Assembly (NCBI GenBank): GCA_902464115.1
Contig: CABQIF010000068.1
Location: 1 to 11,701, forward strand
Reading direction: 5' to 3'
Source: an uncultured Ruminococcus sp.
Lineage (GTDB): Bacteria; Bacillota; Clostridia; Oscillospirales; Ruminococcaceae
DNA: 11,701 nt
A model generated the notes under the pieces. It did no database searches, was not told the DNA's origin, and saw only the letters and a program-made list of their open reading frames with translations. Positions 6,741 to 11,701 of the stretch are shown here, one piece after another. Both the position numbers and the translations under genes were made by a program. The first letter of the stretch is position 1. Each line of letters starts with the position of its first letter.

Positions 6741-6769
6741 ATTATAACCCTAATTTATGATAAAGTCAA
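6741..6769 (-). promoter_or_regulatory. Promoter of the GH26 gene
   Basis: On the minus strand, TTGACT (6764-6769) and TATAAT (6741-6746) are separated by 17 bp. Transcription would begin near 6734, giving a very short leader of about 15 nt that is mostly the ribosome binding site. Two CCTAATT copies 12 bp apart (6737-6743 and 6749-6755) lie across the -10 and the start point, where a repressor would act. Confidence 0.8.
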
Positions 6770-6771
6770 TA

Positions 6772-6789
6772 GAAATTTGCGTGAATTTT
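6772..6789. promoter_or_regulatory. Candidate operator between the divergent GH26 and LacI-type promoters
   Basis: AAATT and AATTT half-sites flank a TGCGTG core (6773-6788), giving an imperfect palindrome with a central CG, as is common for LacI-family operators. It lies directly upstream of the GH26 -35 box and 11 bp upstream of the regulator's -35 box. A close relative, GAAATTGCGTGTAAAAC, lies at 8093-8109 upstream of the transporter promoter. Confidence 0.4.
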
Positions 6790-6800
6790 GAAAAAACTGG

Positions 6801-6829
6801 TTGCAATTTCAAAATGGGTATGCTATAAT
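6801..6829 (+). promoter_or_regulatory. Promoter of the LacI-family regulator gene
   Basis: TTGCAA (6801-6806) and TATAAT (6824-6829) have 17-bp spacing. The start of transcription would be near 6836, with a leader of about 60 nt that contains the AATTAG tandem repeat. Confidence 0.8.
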
Positions 6830-6844
6830 AAAAACCAAAGCAGA

Positions 6845-6864
6845 AATTAGCTGCAATTAGGTGC
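6845..6864 (+). repeat. Tandem 10-bp repeat, candidate autoregulatory site
   Basis: AATTAGCTGC (6845-6854) is followed at once by AATTAGGTGC (6855-6864); nine of ten bases agree. The 10-bp period puts both copies on nearly the same face of the helix. It starts about 10 bp downstream of the predicted transcription start of the regulator gene, a typical place for repression of its own gene. AATTAGG is also the complement of the CCTAATT pair in the GH26 promoter. Confidence 0.4.
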
Positions 6865-6895
6865 AAATTTATGAAGAAAGGAATTTGTTGGAAAA

Positions 6896-7906
6896 ATGCA
6901 AAAACGTGTACGAATGGTGGACATTGCGGAAAAAATGGGCGTTAGTACCTTTACGGTTTCCAAGGCACTTTCCGGAAAAGATGGCGTTAGCGAAGAATTA
7001 CGGGCAGAAGTGCGGCGAGTCGCAGAACAGATGGGCTATCAGGCAAAGAATAAATCTCGGCAGGAAACCGCTTCCAAAAGCATGAAATTCGGGATTTTGA
7101 CCCGCAGCCGATACATTGAACAGGGGCAGTCGTTTTACTGGAGTTTATACGAGCGGATGCTGTTTCACCTCAATGCAGGCGGAAATATTGGGATTTTAGA
7201 GTTTGTATCCAAAGAAGAAGAGGAGGCGTTACAGCTGCCGAAATTCATGCAGACAGAGCTGATTAACGGGCTTGTCTTAATGGGAAAGTTCAGCAAAGCC
7301 TACCGCAATATGCTGACCGCTGCAAAGATTCCGTTTGTGTGTCTGGATATGTTCGATGCGGATTGTGAACAGGATACCGTGATTTCAGATGGTTATTATG
7401 GAATGTATTTTGTGACTCGTCATCTGCTGCAAATGGGGCATCGGGATATTGTCTTTCTGGGGCGAATCGGGTCGACTTACAGCATCACTGACCGCTATTT
7501 CGGGTTCTGCCGGGCGATGCAGGAAGCAGGAATTTCTGTAACACCGGAAATGGTCTTGTCTGACCGGGAGGAGGACGAAACCATTCATATTGCTCTGGAA
7601 CAGCTGCATCATATGCCGACTGCGTTTGCCTGCAACTGCGATACGTCTGCTTATTATCTCATGCAGGCACTTCAGGCACGGGGATACCGGATACCGGAAG
7701 ATATTTCCATTGTCGGCTTCGATAATTATATTTTGTCGGAGATGACCACGCCAAAACTGACGACGTATGCAGTGGATTTGGATAAAATGGCGATGGCAAG
7801 CATTGAACAGCTGCAACAGCGGCTCGAACAGCCAAGCCGCCCCTGCGAGCAGCGGATTATCAGCGGACACTTTATTCCAAGAAACAGCGTTCGGAAAATA
7901 AATTAG
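6896..7906 (+). CDS. LacI-family transcriptional regulator
   Basis: The 336-aa protein has the usual LacI/GalR length and layout. Residues 5-50 form the LacI-type helix-turn-helix and hinge helix (VDIAEKMGVSTFTVSKAL at 8-25, then a segment ending in MGYQ near 46-49). Residues 63-330 form a periplasmic-binding-protein-like effector domain, with PTAFACNCD (241-249), a GYRIPEDISIVGFDN segment (263-277) and the PKLTTY segment (286-291). It should bind a sugar inducer in the cytoplasm and control the flanking genes. Its position between the divergent GH26 gene and the downstream transporter operon makes both likely targets, with manno-oligosaccharide a plausible inducer. No strong ribosome binding site lies at the ideal distance: AAAGGA is 13-14 nt upstream and a short GGA is closer. 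The start is placed by the conserved N-terminal domain. Confidence 0.93.
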   Translation: MQKRVRMVDIAEKMGVSTFTVSKALSGKDGVSEELRAEVRRVAEQMGYQAKNKSRQETASKSMKFGILTRSRYIEQGQSFYWSLYERMLFHLNAGGNIGILEFVSKEEEEALQLPKFMQTELINGLVLMGKFSKAYRNMLTAAKIPFVCLDMFDADCEQDTVISDGYYGMYFVTRHLLQMGHRDIVFLGRIGSTYSITDRYFGFCRAMQEAGISVTPEMVLSDREEDETIHIALEQLHHMPTAFACNCDTSAYYLMQALQARGYRIPEDISIVGFDNYILSEMTTPKLTTYAVDLDKMAMASIEQLQQRLEQPSRPCEQRIISGHFIPRNSVRKIN

Positions 7907-7947
7907 GTTGATTGTTTAGGTAAAACAGAAACGGAAAACTAAACAGC

Positions 7948-7984
7948 AAAGGGGCAATTGAGAGCGACTAATTGTCCCTTTTTT
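7948..7984 (+). terminator. Intrinsic terminator after the LacI-family gene
   Basis: AAAGGGGCAATT (7948-7959) pairs with AATTGTCCCTTT (7970-7981) over 12 bp, with one G-T wobble and a 10-nt loop. It ends in a run of six T. It separates the regulator from the transporter operon. Confidence 0.88.
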
Positions 7985-8056
7985 CTATATCTATCCCAAA
8001 TTCTCAGAAAAAATTAGTAAAAACTGAAAAAGAAAATCACTATAATTGTGCATTCT

Positions 8057-8084
8057 GCATAAATAAATGGCAATCAATTTATGC
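8057..8084. promoter_or_regulatory. 8-bp perfect inverted repeat upstream of the transporter promoter
   Basis: GCATAAAT (8057-8064) and ATTTATGC (8077-8084) are exact complements with a 12-bp spacer. The centre-to-centre distance is 20 bp, close to two helical turns. The site ends 38 bp before the -35 box, so it could bind a dimeric activator or an upstream repressor copy. Function is unknown. Confidence 0.4.
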
Positions 8085-8092
8085 GTTTCGTT

Positions 8093-8121
8093 GAAATTGC
8101 GTGTAAAACTAATTTAGCCTA
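8093..8121. promoter_or_regulatory. Candidate operator region just upstream of the transporter -35 box
   Basis: This contains GAAATTGCGTGTAAAAC (8093-8109), related to the site at 6772-6789. It overlaps the short palindrome CTAATTTAG (8109-8117) and is followed by TTTAGCCTA (8113-8121), which occurs identically at 6732-6740 over the GH26 start of transcription. The clustering against the -35 box fits control by the neighbouring LacI-type regulator, but this is inference. Confidence 0.4.
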
Positions 8122-8149
8122 TTGACAAAACTAAAAAATGTGTTATAAT
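8122..8149 (+). promoter_or_regulatory. Promoter of the sugar ABC transporter operon
   Basis: A consensus TTGACA (8122-8127) and a consensus TATAAT (8144-8149) are spaced by 16 bp. This is the strongest-looking promoter in the window, in keeping with the high level needed for a binding protein. Transcription should begin near 8156. Confidence 0.85.
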
Positions 8150-8167
8150 AAAGCTAAAGAAACCTAA

Positions 8168-8206
8168 TCGGGACGGACAAACAAAATTCCCGAACATCCG
8201 AATGTT
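8168..8206 (+). promoter_or_regulatory. Two small hairpins in the transporter mRNA leader
   Basis: TCGGGA (8168-8173) pairs with TCCCGA (8188-8193), and AACAT (8193-8197) pairs with ATGTT (8202-8206) around a 4-nt loop. They share one base, so at most one is fully formed at a time. They start about 12 nt into the transcript and leave the GGAGG site at 8226-8230 free. mRNA stabilisation is possible. Confidence 0.3.
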
Positions 8207-8238
8207 ACATAAAAACGAAAAATTTGGAGGAACACATT

Positions 8239-9606
8239 ATGAAAAAACAACTCATCGCCATCACATTGGCAGCTGTTATGGCAGCAGGTATGACAGGCTG
8301 TGGAAGCAGCAACGGCGGCAGCTCCGACACCGCAAACAAAGATGTCACCTTGGATTACAAGAGCATCGACTTGGAAACAGGAGATTCTGACCTGAAGGCA
8401 GACCTGAAAGTCATCACCCACCGGACAGACTTGGTAGACACCACCTTTGAAGAATATGCACAGGAATTTCAAAAGCTGTATCCGAATGTCACCATCAGCT
8501 TTGAGGGCATTACCAACTATGCAGACGATATGACCACACGGTTGACCAGCGGTGACTGGGGCGACATCTGCATGATTCCGACCACTGTCAACAAGAGTGA
8601 ATTTGGTACTTATTTTGAACCAATCTGCAATTACGATGATATGAAGGATTCTTACGAATTCCTCGGCGACAAGATGTTTGATGGTAAGGTTTACGGCATT
8701 GCCTCCATGGGCAATGCAATGGGCATCGTTTATAATAAGAGTGTCTTTGAAGAAGCTGGCATTTCGGAACTGCCAACGACACCAAGTACATTTTTAGCAG
8801 ACTTGAAGCTCATTAAAGAAAAGACTGATGCCATTCCGCTGTATACCAACTATGCAGCTGGCTGGACACTGACCGCATGGGATTCTTACATTGGCGGAAC
8901 TGCAACTGGCGATGCCGATTTCATGAACAACACGATTGTGCATCAGGCAAATCCATTCTCGAAGCGTTCCGATGAAACAGGCCCGTACGCTGTTTATAAT
9001 ACTCTGTATGAAGCGGTTTCTGAGGGCTTGACCGAAGACGATCCGACCACGACCGACTGGGAAGGCTGCAAGAGCCAAATCAACAATGGGAAAATCGGCT
9101 GCATGGTTCTGGGCAGCTGGGCAATCATTCAGATGCAGGAAGCTGGCGACAATGCCGATGATATTGGTTATATGCCTTTTCCGATCACCGTTGACGGCAA
9201 GCAGTATGCAAGTGCCAGTGCAGACTATGCATACGGCATCAATGTAAACTCCACCGACGATGAAAAGAAAGCATCCGCTGCTTTCATCAAGTGGCTGACA
9301 GAAAAGTCCGGCTATGCGTATGACCAGGGCGGTATCCCGATTGTAAAGGGTGAAACCTATCCGGATTGTTTGCGTGCATTTGCAGACGTTACTTTAGTCA
9401 TGGATAACCCGACACCGAACGGCGAAGAAGACTTGTATGCAAACATCAACAACGGTTCGGAATTGTCCTTAAATTCAGACCCTACCCACGTTGCAAGAAT
9501 CATCGAAAGTGCCATTGACCACAGCGAAACCATGGATGAAATTGCGGACAGCTGGAACGAAGCATGGACTTCCGCACAGGAATCCAACGGTGTAACACCG
9601 CAATAA
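8239..9606 (+). CDS. Sugar ABC transporter substrate-binding lipoprotein
   Basis: The 455-aa precursor has a lipoprotein signal: MKK, a hydrophobic core, then the lipobox MTGC with the lipidated Cys at 21. A Ser/Gly/Asn-rich linker follows. The rest is a family 1 extracellular solute-binding protein. Typical signs are KVYGIASMGNAMGIVYNKSV (150-169), with the GIVYNK motif at 162-167, and a later ADYAYGINVN segment with aromatic residues for sugar stacking. It should sit on the outer face of the membrane and deliver oligosaccharide to the two permeases downstream. The start is the ATG at 8239 with GGAGG 8 nt upstream; an in-frame TTG at 8224 lies before that site and is rejected. The first permease begins 21 bp after the stop. 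No terminator lies in that gap. Mannan-derived sugars are inferred from the GH26 neighbour. Confidence 0.93.
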   Translation: MKKQLIAITLAAVMAAGMTGCGSSNGGSSDTANKDVTLDYKSIDLETGDSDLKADLKVITHRTDLVDTTFEEYAQEFQKLYPNVTISFEGITNYADDMTTRLTSGDWGDICMIPTTVNKSEFGTYFEPICNYDDMKDSYEFLGDKMFDGKVYGIASMGNAMGIVYNKSVFEEAGISELPTTPSTFLADLKLIKEKTDAIPLYTNYAAGWTLTAWDSYIGGTATGDADFMNNTIVHQANPFSKRSDETGPYAVYNTLYEAVSEGLTEDDPTTTDWEGCKSQINNGKIGCMVLGSWAIIQMQEAGDNADDIGYMPFPITVDGKQYASASADYAYGINVNSTDDEKKASAAFIKWLTEKSGYAYDQGGIPIVKGETYPDCLRAFADVTLVMDNPTPNGEEDLYANINNGSELSLNSDPTHVARIIESAIDHSETMDEIADSWNEAWTSAQESNGVTPQ

Positions 9607-9627
9607 TGCACAGAGAGGGGAATTCAA

Positions 9628-10578
9628 ATGGCTGGTTCTGGAAAAACAGGCAGCACATCACTTCGGAACAAACTGCACAAGATGCAGACACAAAAAGTGA
9701 TCGTTTCGATTTTGTTCTTATGTGTGCCGTTGCTGCTGTTGTTCACGTTTACCTACCTGCCATTCTTTAAAATGGTACAGTTCAGCTTTTACGATATGAA
9801 ATACATCGGGAAGCGAACCTGGGTAGGACTTCAAAATTATATCTCTGTATTCACCAGAGAAGATTGTCTGAATGCCTTAAAGCTGAGCATCTTCTATTTG
9901 GTTGGCTCGTTTGTACAAATCGCCATCGCACTGCTGTTTGCCAGCATTTTGAGTTTCCCGACAAAAGGCGGAAAATTCTTCCGTGGTGCATTGTATTTCC
10001 CAAGCTTGATTGGCGGGATTGCCGTGGGCTTTATCTTTAAGTTCTTCTTTACCCACGGATTTGTACTGGACACCCTGCTGACTTGGGTCGGCATGGATGC
10101 GGACAGCCTGCCATTCTGGCTGAAAGATAAAAGCATTAACAACTGGGTTCTGGCAGCAACCTCCATTTGGCGGTACATGGGACAAAATATGGTACTGTTC
10201 ATCGGAGCGATTGCCAGTGTTGATACGACCCAATATGAAGCGGCAGCGATTGACGGAGCAAACGCATGGCAGCGGTTCCGGTATATCATTCTGCCATCCA
10301 TCAAAACGATTGTAACCTTGAACCTGATTTTAGCGGTTTCCGGTGCACTGTCCGCCTTTGAAATGCCTTATGTTATCACAGACGGCGGCTTCGGAACATC
10401 CACCTATTTTGTATTGATGAACAAGATTGCCCATACCAACCAGAAGGTCGGTCTGGCATCTGCAATGGCAGTGGTTCTGCTGGCATTGATTCTGCTGGTA
10501 ACGGCAGTGCAGAAAATTGTCGAACGGCGAATGGATAGCGACACGCCAAGAAGACGGAAACGGAGGGTGCAAAAATGA
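9628..10578 (+). CDS. Sugar ABC transporter permease 1 (MalF/UgpA-like)
   Basis: The protein is 316 aa with six predicted membrane helices: one at 24-46, a second at about 86-108, then further ones across 119-141, 172-196, 227-248 and 275-296. The cytoplasmic EAA loop that docks the ATPase reads EAAAIDGANAWQRFRYIILP (204-223), a good match to the binding-protein-dependent transport family. The N-terminal 20 residues and the C-terminal RRRKRRVQK tail are basic and cytoplasmic. A GAGGGG ribosome binding site lies about 8 nt before the ATG. The stop overlaps the start of the next permease in ATGA, so the two subunits are probably made in equal amounts. Confidence 0.93.
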   Translation: MAGSGKTGSTSLRNKLHKMQTQKVIVSILFLCVPLLLLFTFTYLPFFKMVQFSFYDMKYIGKRTWVGLQNYISVFTREDCLNALKLSIFYLVGSFVQIAIALLFASILSFPTKGGKFFRGALYFPSLIGGIAVGFIFKFFFTHGFVLDTLLTWVGMDADSLPFWLKDKSINNWVLAATSIWRYMGQNMVLFIGAIASVDTTQYEAAAIDGANAWQRFRYIILPSIKTIVTLNLILAVSGALSAFEMPYVITDGGFGTSTYFVLMNKIAHTNQKVGLASAMAVVLLALILLVTAVQKIVERRMDSDTPRRRKRRVQK

Positions 10579-11447
10579 GAGCAGCAAGTAATCCTGTTCG
10601 GCTGGGAAAATACAGCCTCGGTAAAATTTTCTTCACCATTTGCAAGTATGTCCTCCTGATTTTTGCCGCATTCTGTGCATTAGTTCCGCTGGTCAGCTGT
10701 GTCATCACTGCCTTTAAAACCAAAGCGGAATACAACAACACCAACGTCATGACCCTGCCGGAAAGCTGGCTGTATTTCGACAACTTTATTACCGCATGGA
10801 AACAGGCAAACATGGGCAAAGCGTTCCTGAACAGCTTTTTGGTTCTGCTCTTCGTTCTGCTGGGCAGCACCCTGTTCTCGGCAATGCTGGCATATGTTCT
10901 GAACCGGTTTCAGTTCCGTGGCAACAAGCTGATTCGCAACTTGTTTATGATTTCCACCCTGATTCCGGGGATTGCCACACAGGTTACGATTTACCAGATT
11001 ATGTATACCCTCGGCTTAGTCAATACGCTTTACGGTTACATCATCCTGATGCTGGGAACAGATGTCATCTCGATTTACATCTTCTTGCAGTATTTCGACA
11101 ATTTGCCAAAGACACTGGATGAAGCAGCAATTTTGGACGGCTGCACCTATGTTGGTGTATTCTTTAAGATTCTGCTGCCGCTGCTGAAGCCGGCAATCGT
11201 CACCAGTGCCATCCTGAAGGGTGTTAGCACCTACAACGAATACTACATGGCAAACCTGTACTTGCAGGATAAAAAAGCCTTTCCAGTGGTTTCCACCTCC
11301 CTGTTCACCTTTACAGGGCCGATGGGAAGCCAATATAACTACATCTGTGCCGGCGTTCTGATTACCGTCATTCCGATGCTGATTCTGTTCATCTGCTGTC
11401 AGAAACAGATTTACAGCGGCATGGCACAAGGTGCAGTGAAAGAATAA
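10575..11447 (+). CDS. Sugar ABC transporter permease 2 (MalG/UgpE-like)
   Basis: The protein is 290 aa with about six membrane helices; the first spans 24-46. The EAA loop is DEAAILDGCTYVGVFFKILL (182-201) followed by PLLKPA. The C-terminus, YSGMAQGAVKE, matches the usual end of MalG-type permeases. It forms a heterodimer with the preceding permease. GGAGGG lies just upstream of the ATG, inside the end of the previous gene, and the genes overlap by 4 nt. No ATP-binding subunit gene follows. Many Firmicutes use one shared MsmK/MsiK-type ATPase for several sugar importers, which would explain its absence. Confidence 0.93.
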   Translation: MRAASNPVRLGKYSLGKIFFTICKYVLLIFAAFCALVPLVSCVITAFKTKAEYNNTNVMTLPESWLYFDNFITAWKQANMGKAFLNSFLVLLFVLLGSTLFSAMLAYVLNRFQFRGNKLIRNLFMISTLIPGIATQVTIYQIMYTLGLVNTLYGYIILMLGTDVISIYIFLQYFDNLPKTLDEAAILDGCTYVGVFFKILLPLLKPAIVTSAILKGVSTYNEYYMANLYLQDKKAFPVVSTSLFTFTGPMGSQYNYICAGVLITVIPMLILFICCQKQIYSGMAQGAVKE

Positions 11448-11701
11448 TGATTTCCCCCTTTTTCTTCTAACATCCCATCCTGTTTTCGCAGCTTGCAGTT
11501 CCTGTTTCTGTTATTTTGTAAAGATGCTGCAAGTTGCGGCAGGGTGGCCGTTCCAAGATAACAATTGCAAATCGCAGTTTGAAAGTTTACTTCGGGCTTC
11601 TGTTGGAATGCCGTTTCCCTCCTTAAAAGAGCAAGCCAGCAGAAGCCATATTTGTCGAACCATTCACTTGGAATTTTAAATATTTTTGAATACTTAAATA
11701 T
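11448..11701. other. Non-coding tail of the window with two long hairpins
   Basis: No convincing gene starts here. CGCAGCTTGCAG (11487-11498) pairs with CTGCAAGTTGCG (11527-11538) over 12 bp with one wobble and a 28-nt loop. GGCTTCTGTTGG (11595-11606) pairs with CCAGCAGAAGCC (11636-11647) over 12 bp with one wobble and a 29-nt loop. Neither is followed by a T-tract on the plus strand, so neither is a clear terminator for the transporter operon. The last 30 bases are very AT-rich. The region could be a dispersed element, a leader for the next gene beyond the edge, or a small RNA. Confidence 0.5.

Noticed and set aside
6871..6945. 24-codon leader-type frame (MKKGICWKNAK...) overlapping the start of the LacI-type gene
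   Set aside because: It has only a weak AGG upstream and overlaps the regulator out of frame; translational coupling is conceivable but nothing else supports it.
8041..8240. CcpA catabolite-repression (cre) site near the transporter promoter
   Set aside because: I scanned by eye for a WTGNAARCGNWWWCAW-like match and found none good enough, although catabolite control of such a locus would be expected.
11511..11663. 50-codon minus-strand frame at the right end
   Set aside because: No Shine-Dalgarno sequence before the ATG, no recognisable domain, and most of it lies within the two hairpins.
1..11701. CRISPR arrays, tRNA or rRNA genes, transposases, phage integrases
   Set aside because: No regularly spaced direct repeats with unique spacers, no cloverleaf or rRNA-like stretch, and no mobile-element protein was seen on either strand.

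Overview
The window looks like a chromosomal segment of a fibre-degrading Gram-positive gut or rumen anaerobe, most likely a Ruminococcus-type member of the Oscillospiraceae. The pointers are a secreted protein with a C-terminal type I dockerin (a cellulosome tag), a GH26 mannanase-family enzyme beside a LacI-type regulator and a sugar ABC transporter lacking its own ATPase, and strong TTGaca/TATAAT promoters with AGGAGG ribosome binding sites. The genus is an inference from gene content; no rRNA or other marker is present.

Region 1 (1-2711, minus strand) is a cell-wall operon read right to left: a membrane-anchored FHA-domain protein, a SEDS-family (FtsW/RodA) glycan polymerase, and the N-terminus of a class B penicillin-binding protein that runs off the left edge. 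The three genes overlap by 11-14 nt and share one promoter near 2670-2698. The order FHA - SEDS - PBP resembles the fhaB-rodA-pbpA neighbourhood of Actinobacteria, where Ser/Thr phosphorylation controls wall synthesis. The SEDS protein carries a long cytoplasmic Pro/Gln/Thr-rich tail encoded partly by an 84-bp tandem repeat.

Region 2 (2712-5760, plus strand) has one large gene with its own promoter. Its product is secreted, with an M6-type metallopeptidase domain, about seven propeller-like repeats and a dockerin. Behind it lies about 380 bp of non-coding DNA with a run of five perfect hairpins, each with a 3-nt loop, then a 12-bp inverted repeat, then a bidirectional terminator shared with the convergent gene.

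Region 3 (5757-11447) looks like a beta-mannan/manno-oligosaccharide utilisation locus. A cytoplasmic GH26 enzyme (minus) is transcribed divergently from a LacI-family repressor (plus). After the repressor's terminator, a separate promoter drives a solute-binding lipoprotein and two permeases. A likely scheme is import of oligosaccharides by the transporter using an ATPase encoded elsewhere, intracellular cleavage by GH26, and control by the LacI protein. Short motifs shared between the promoter regions are candidate operators.

The last 254 bp (11448-11701) hold no convincing gene but contain two long hairpins. No rRNA, tRNA, CRISPR array, insertion sequence or phage gene was recognised.
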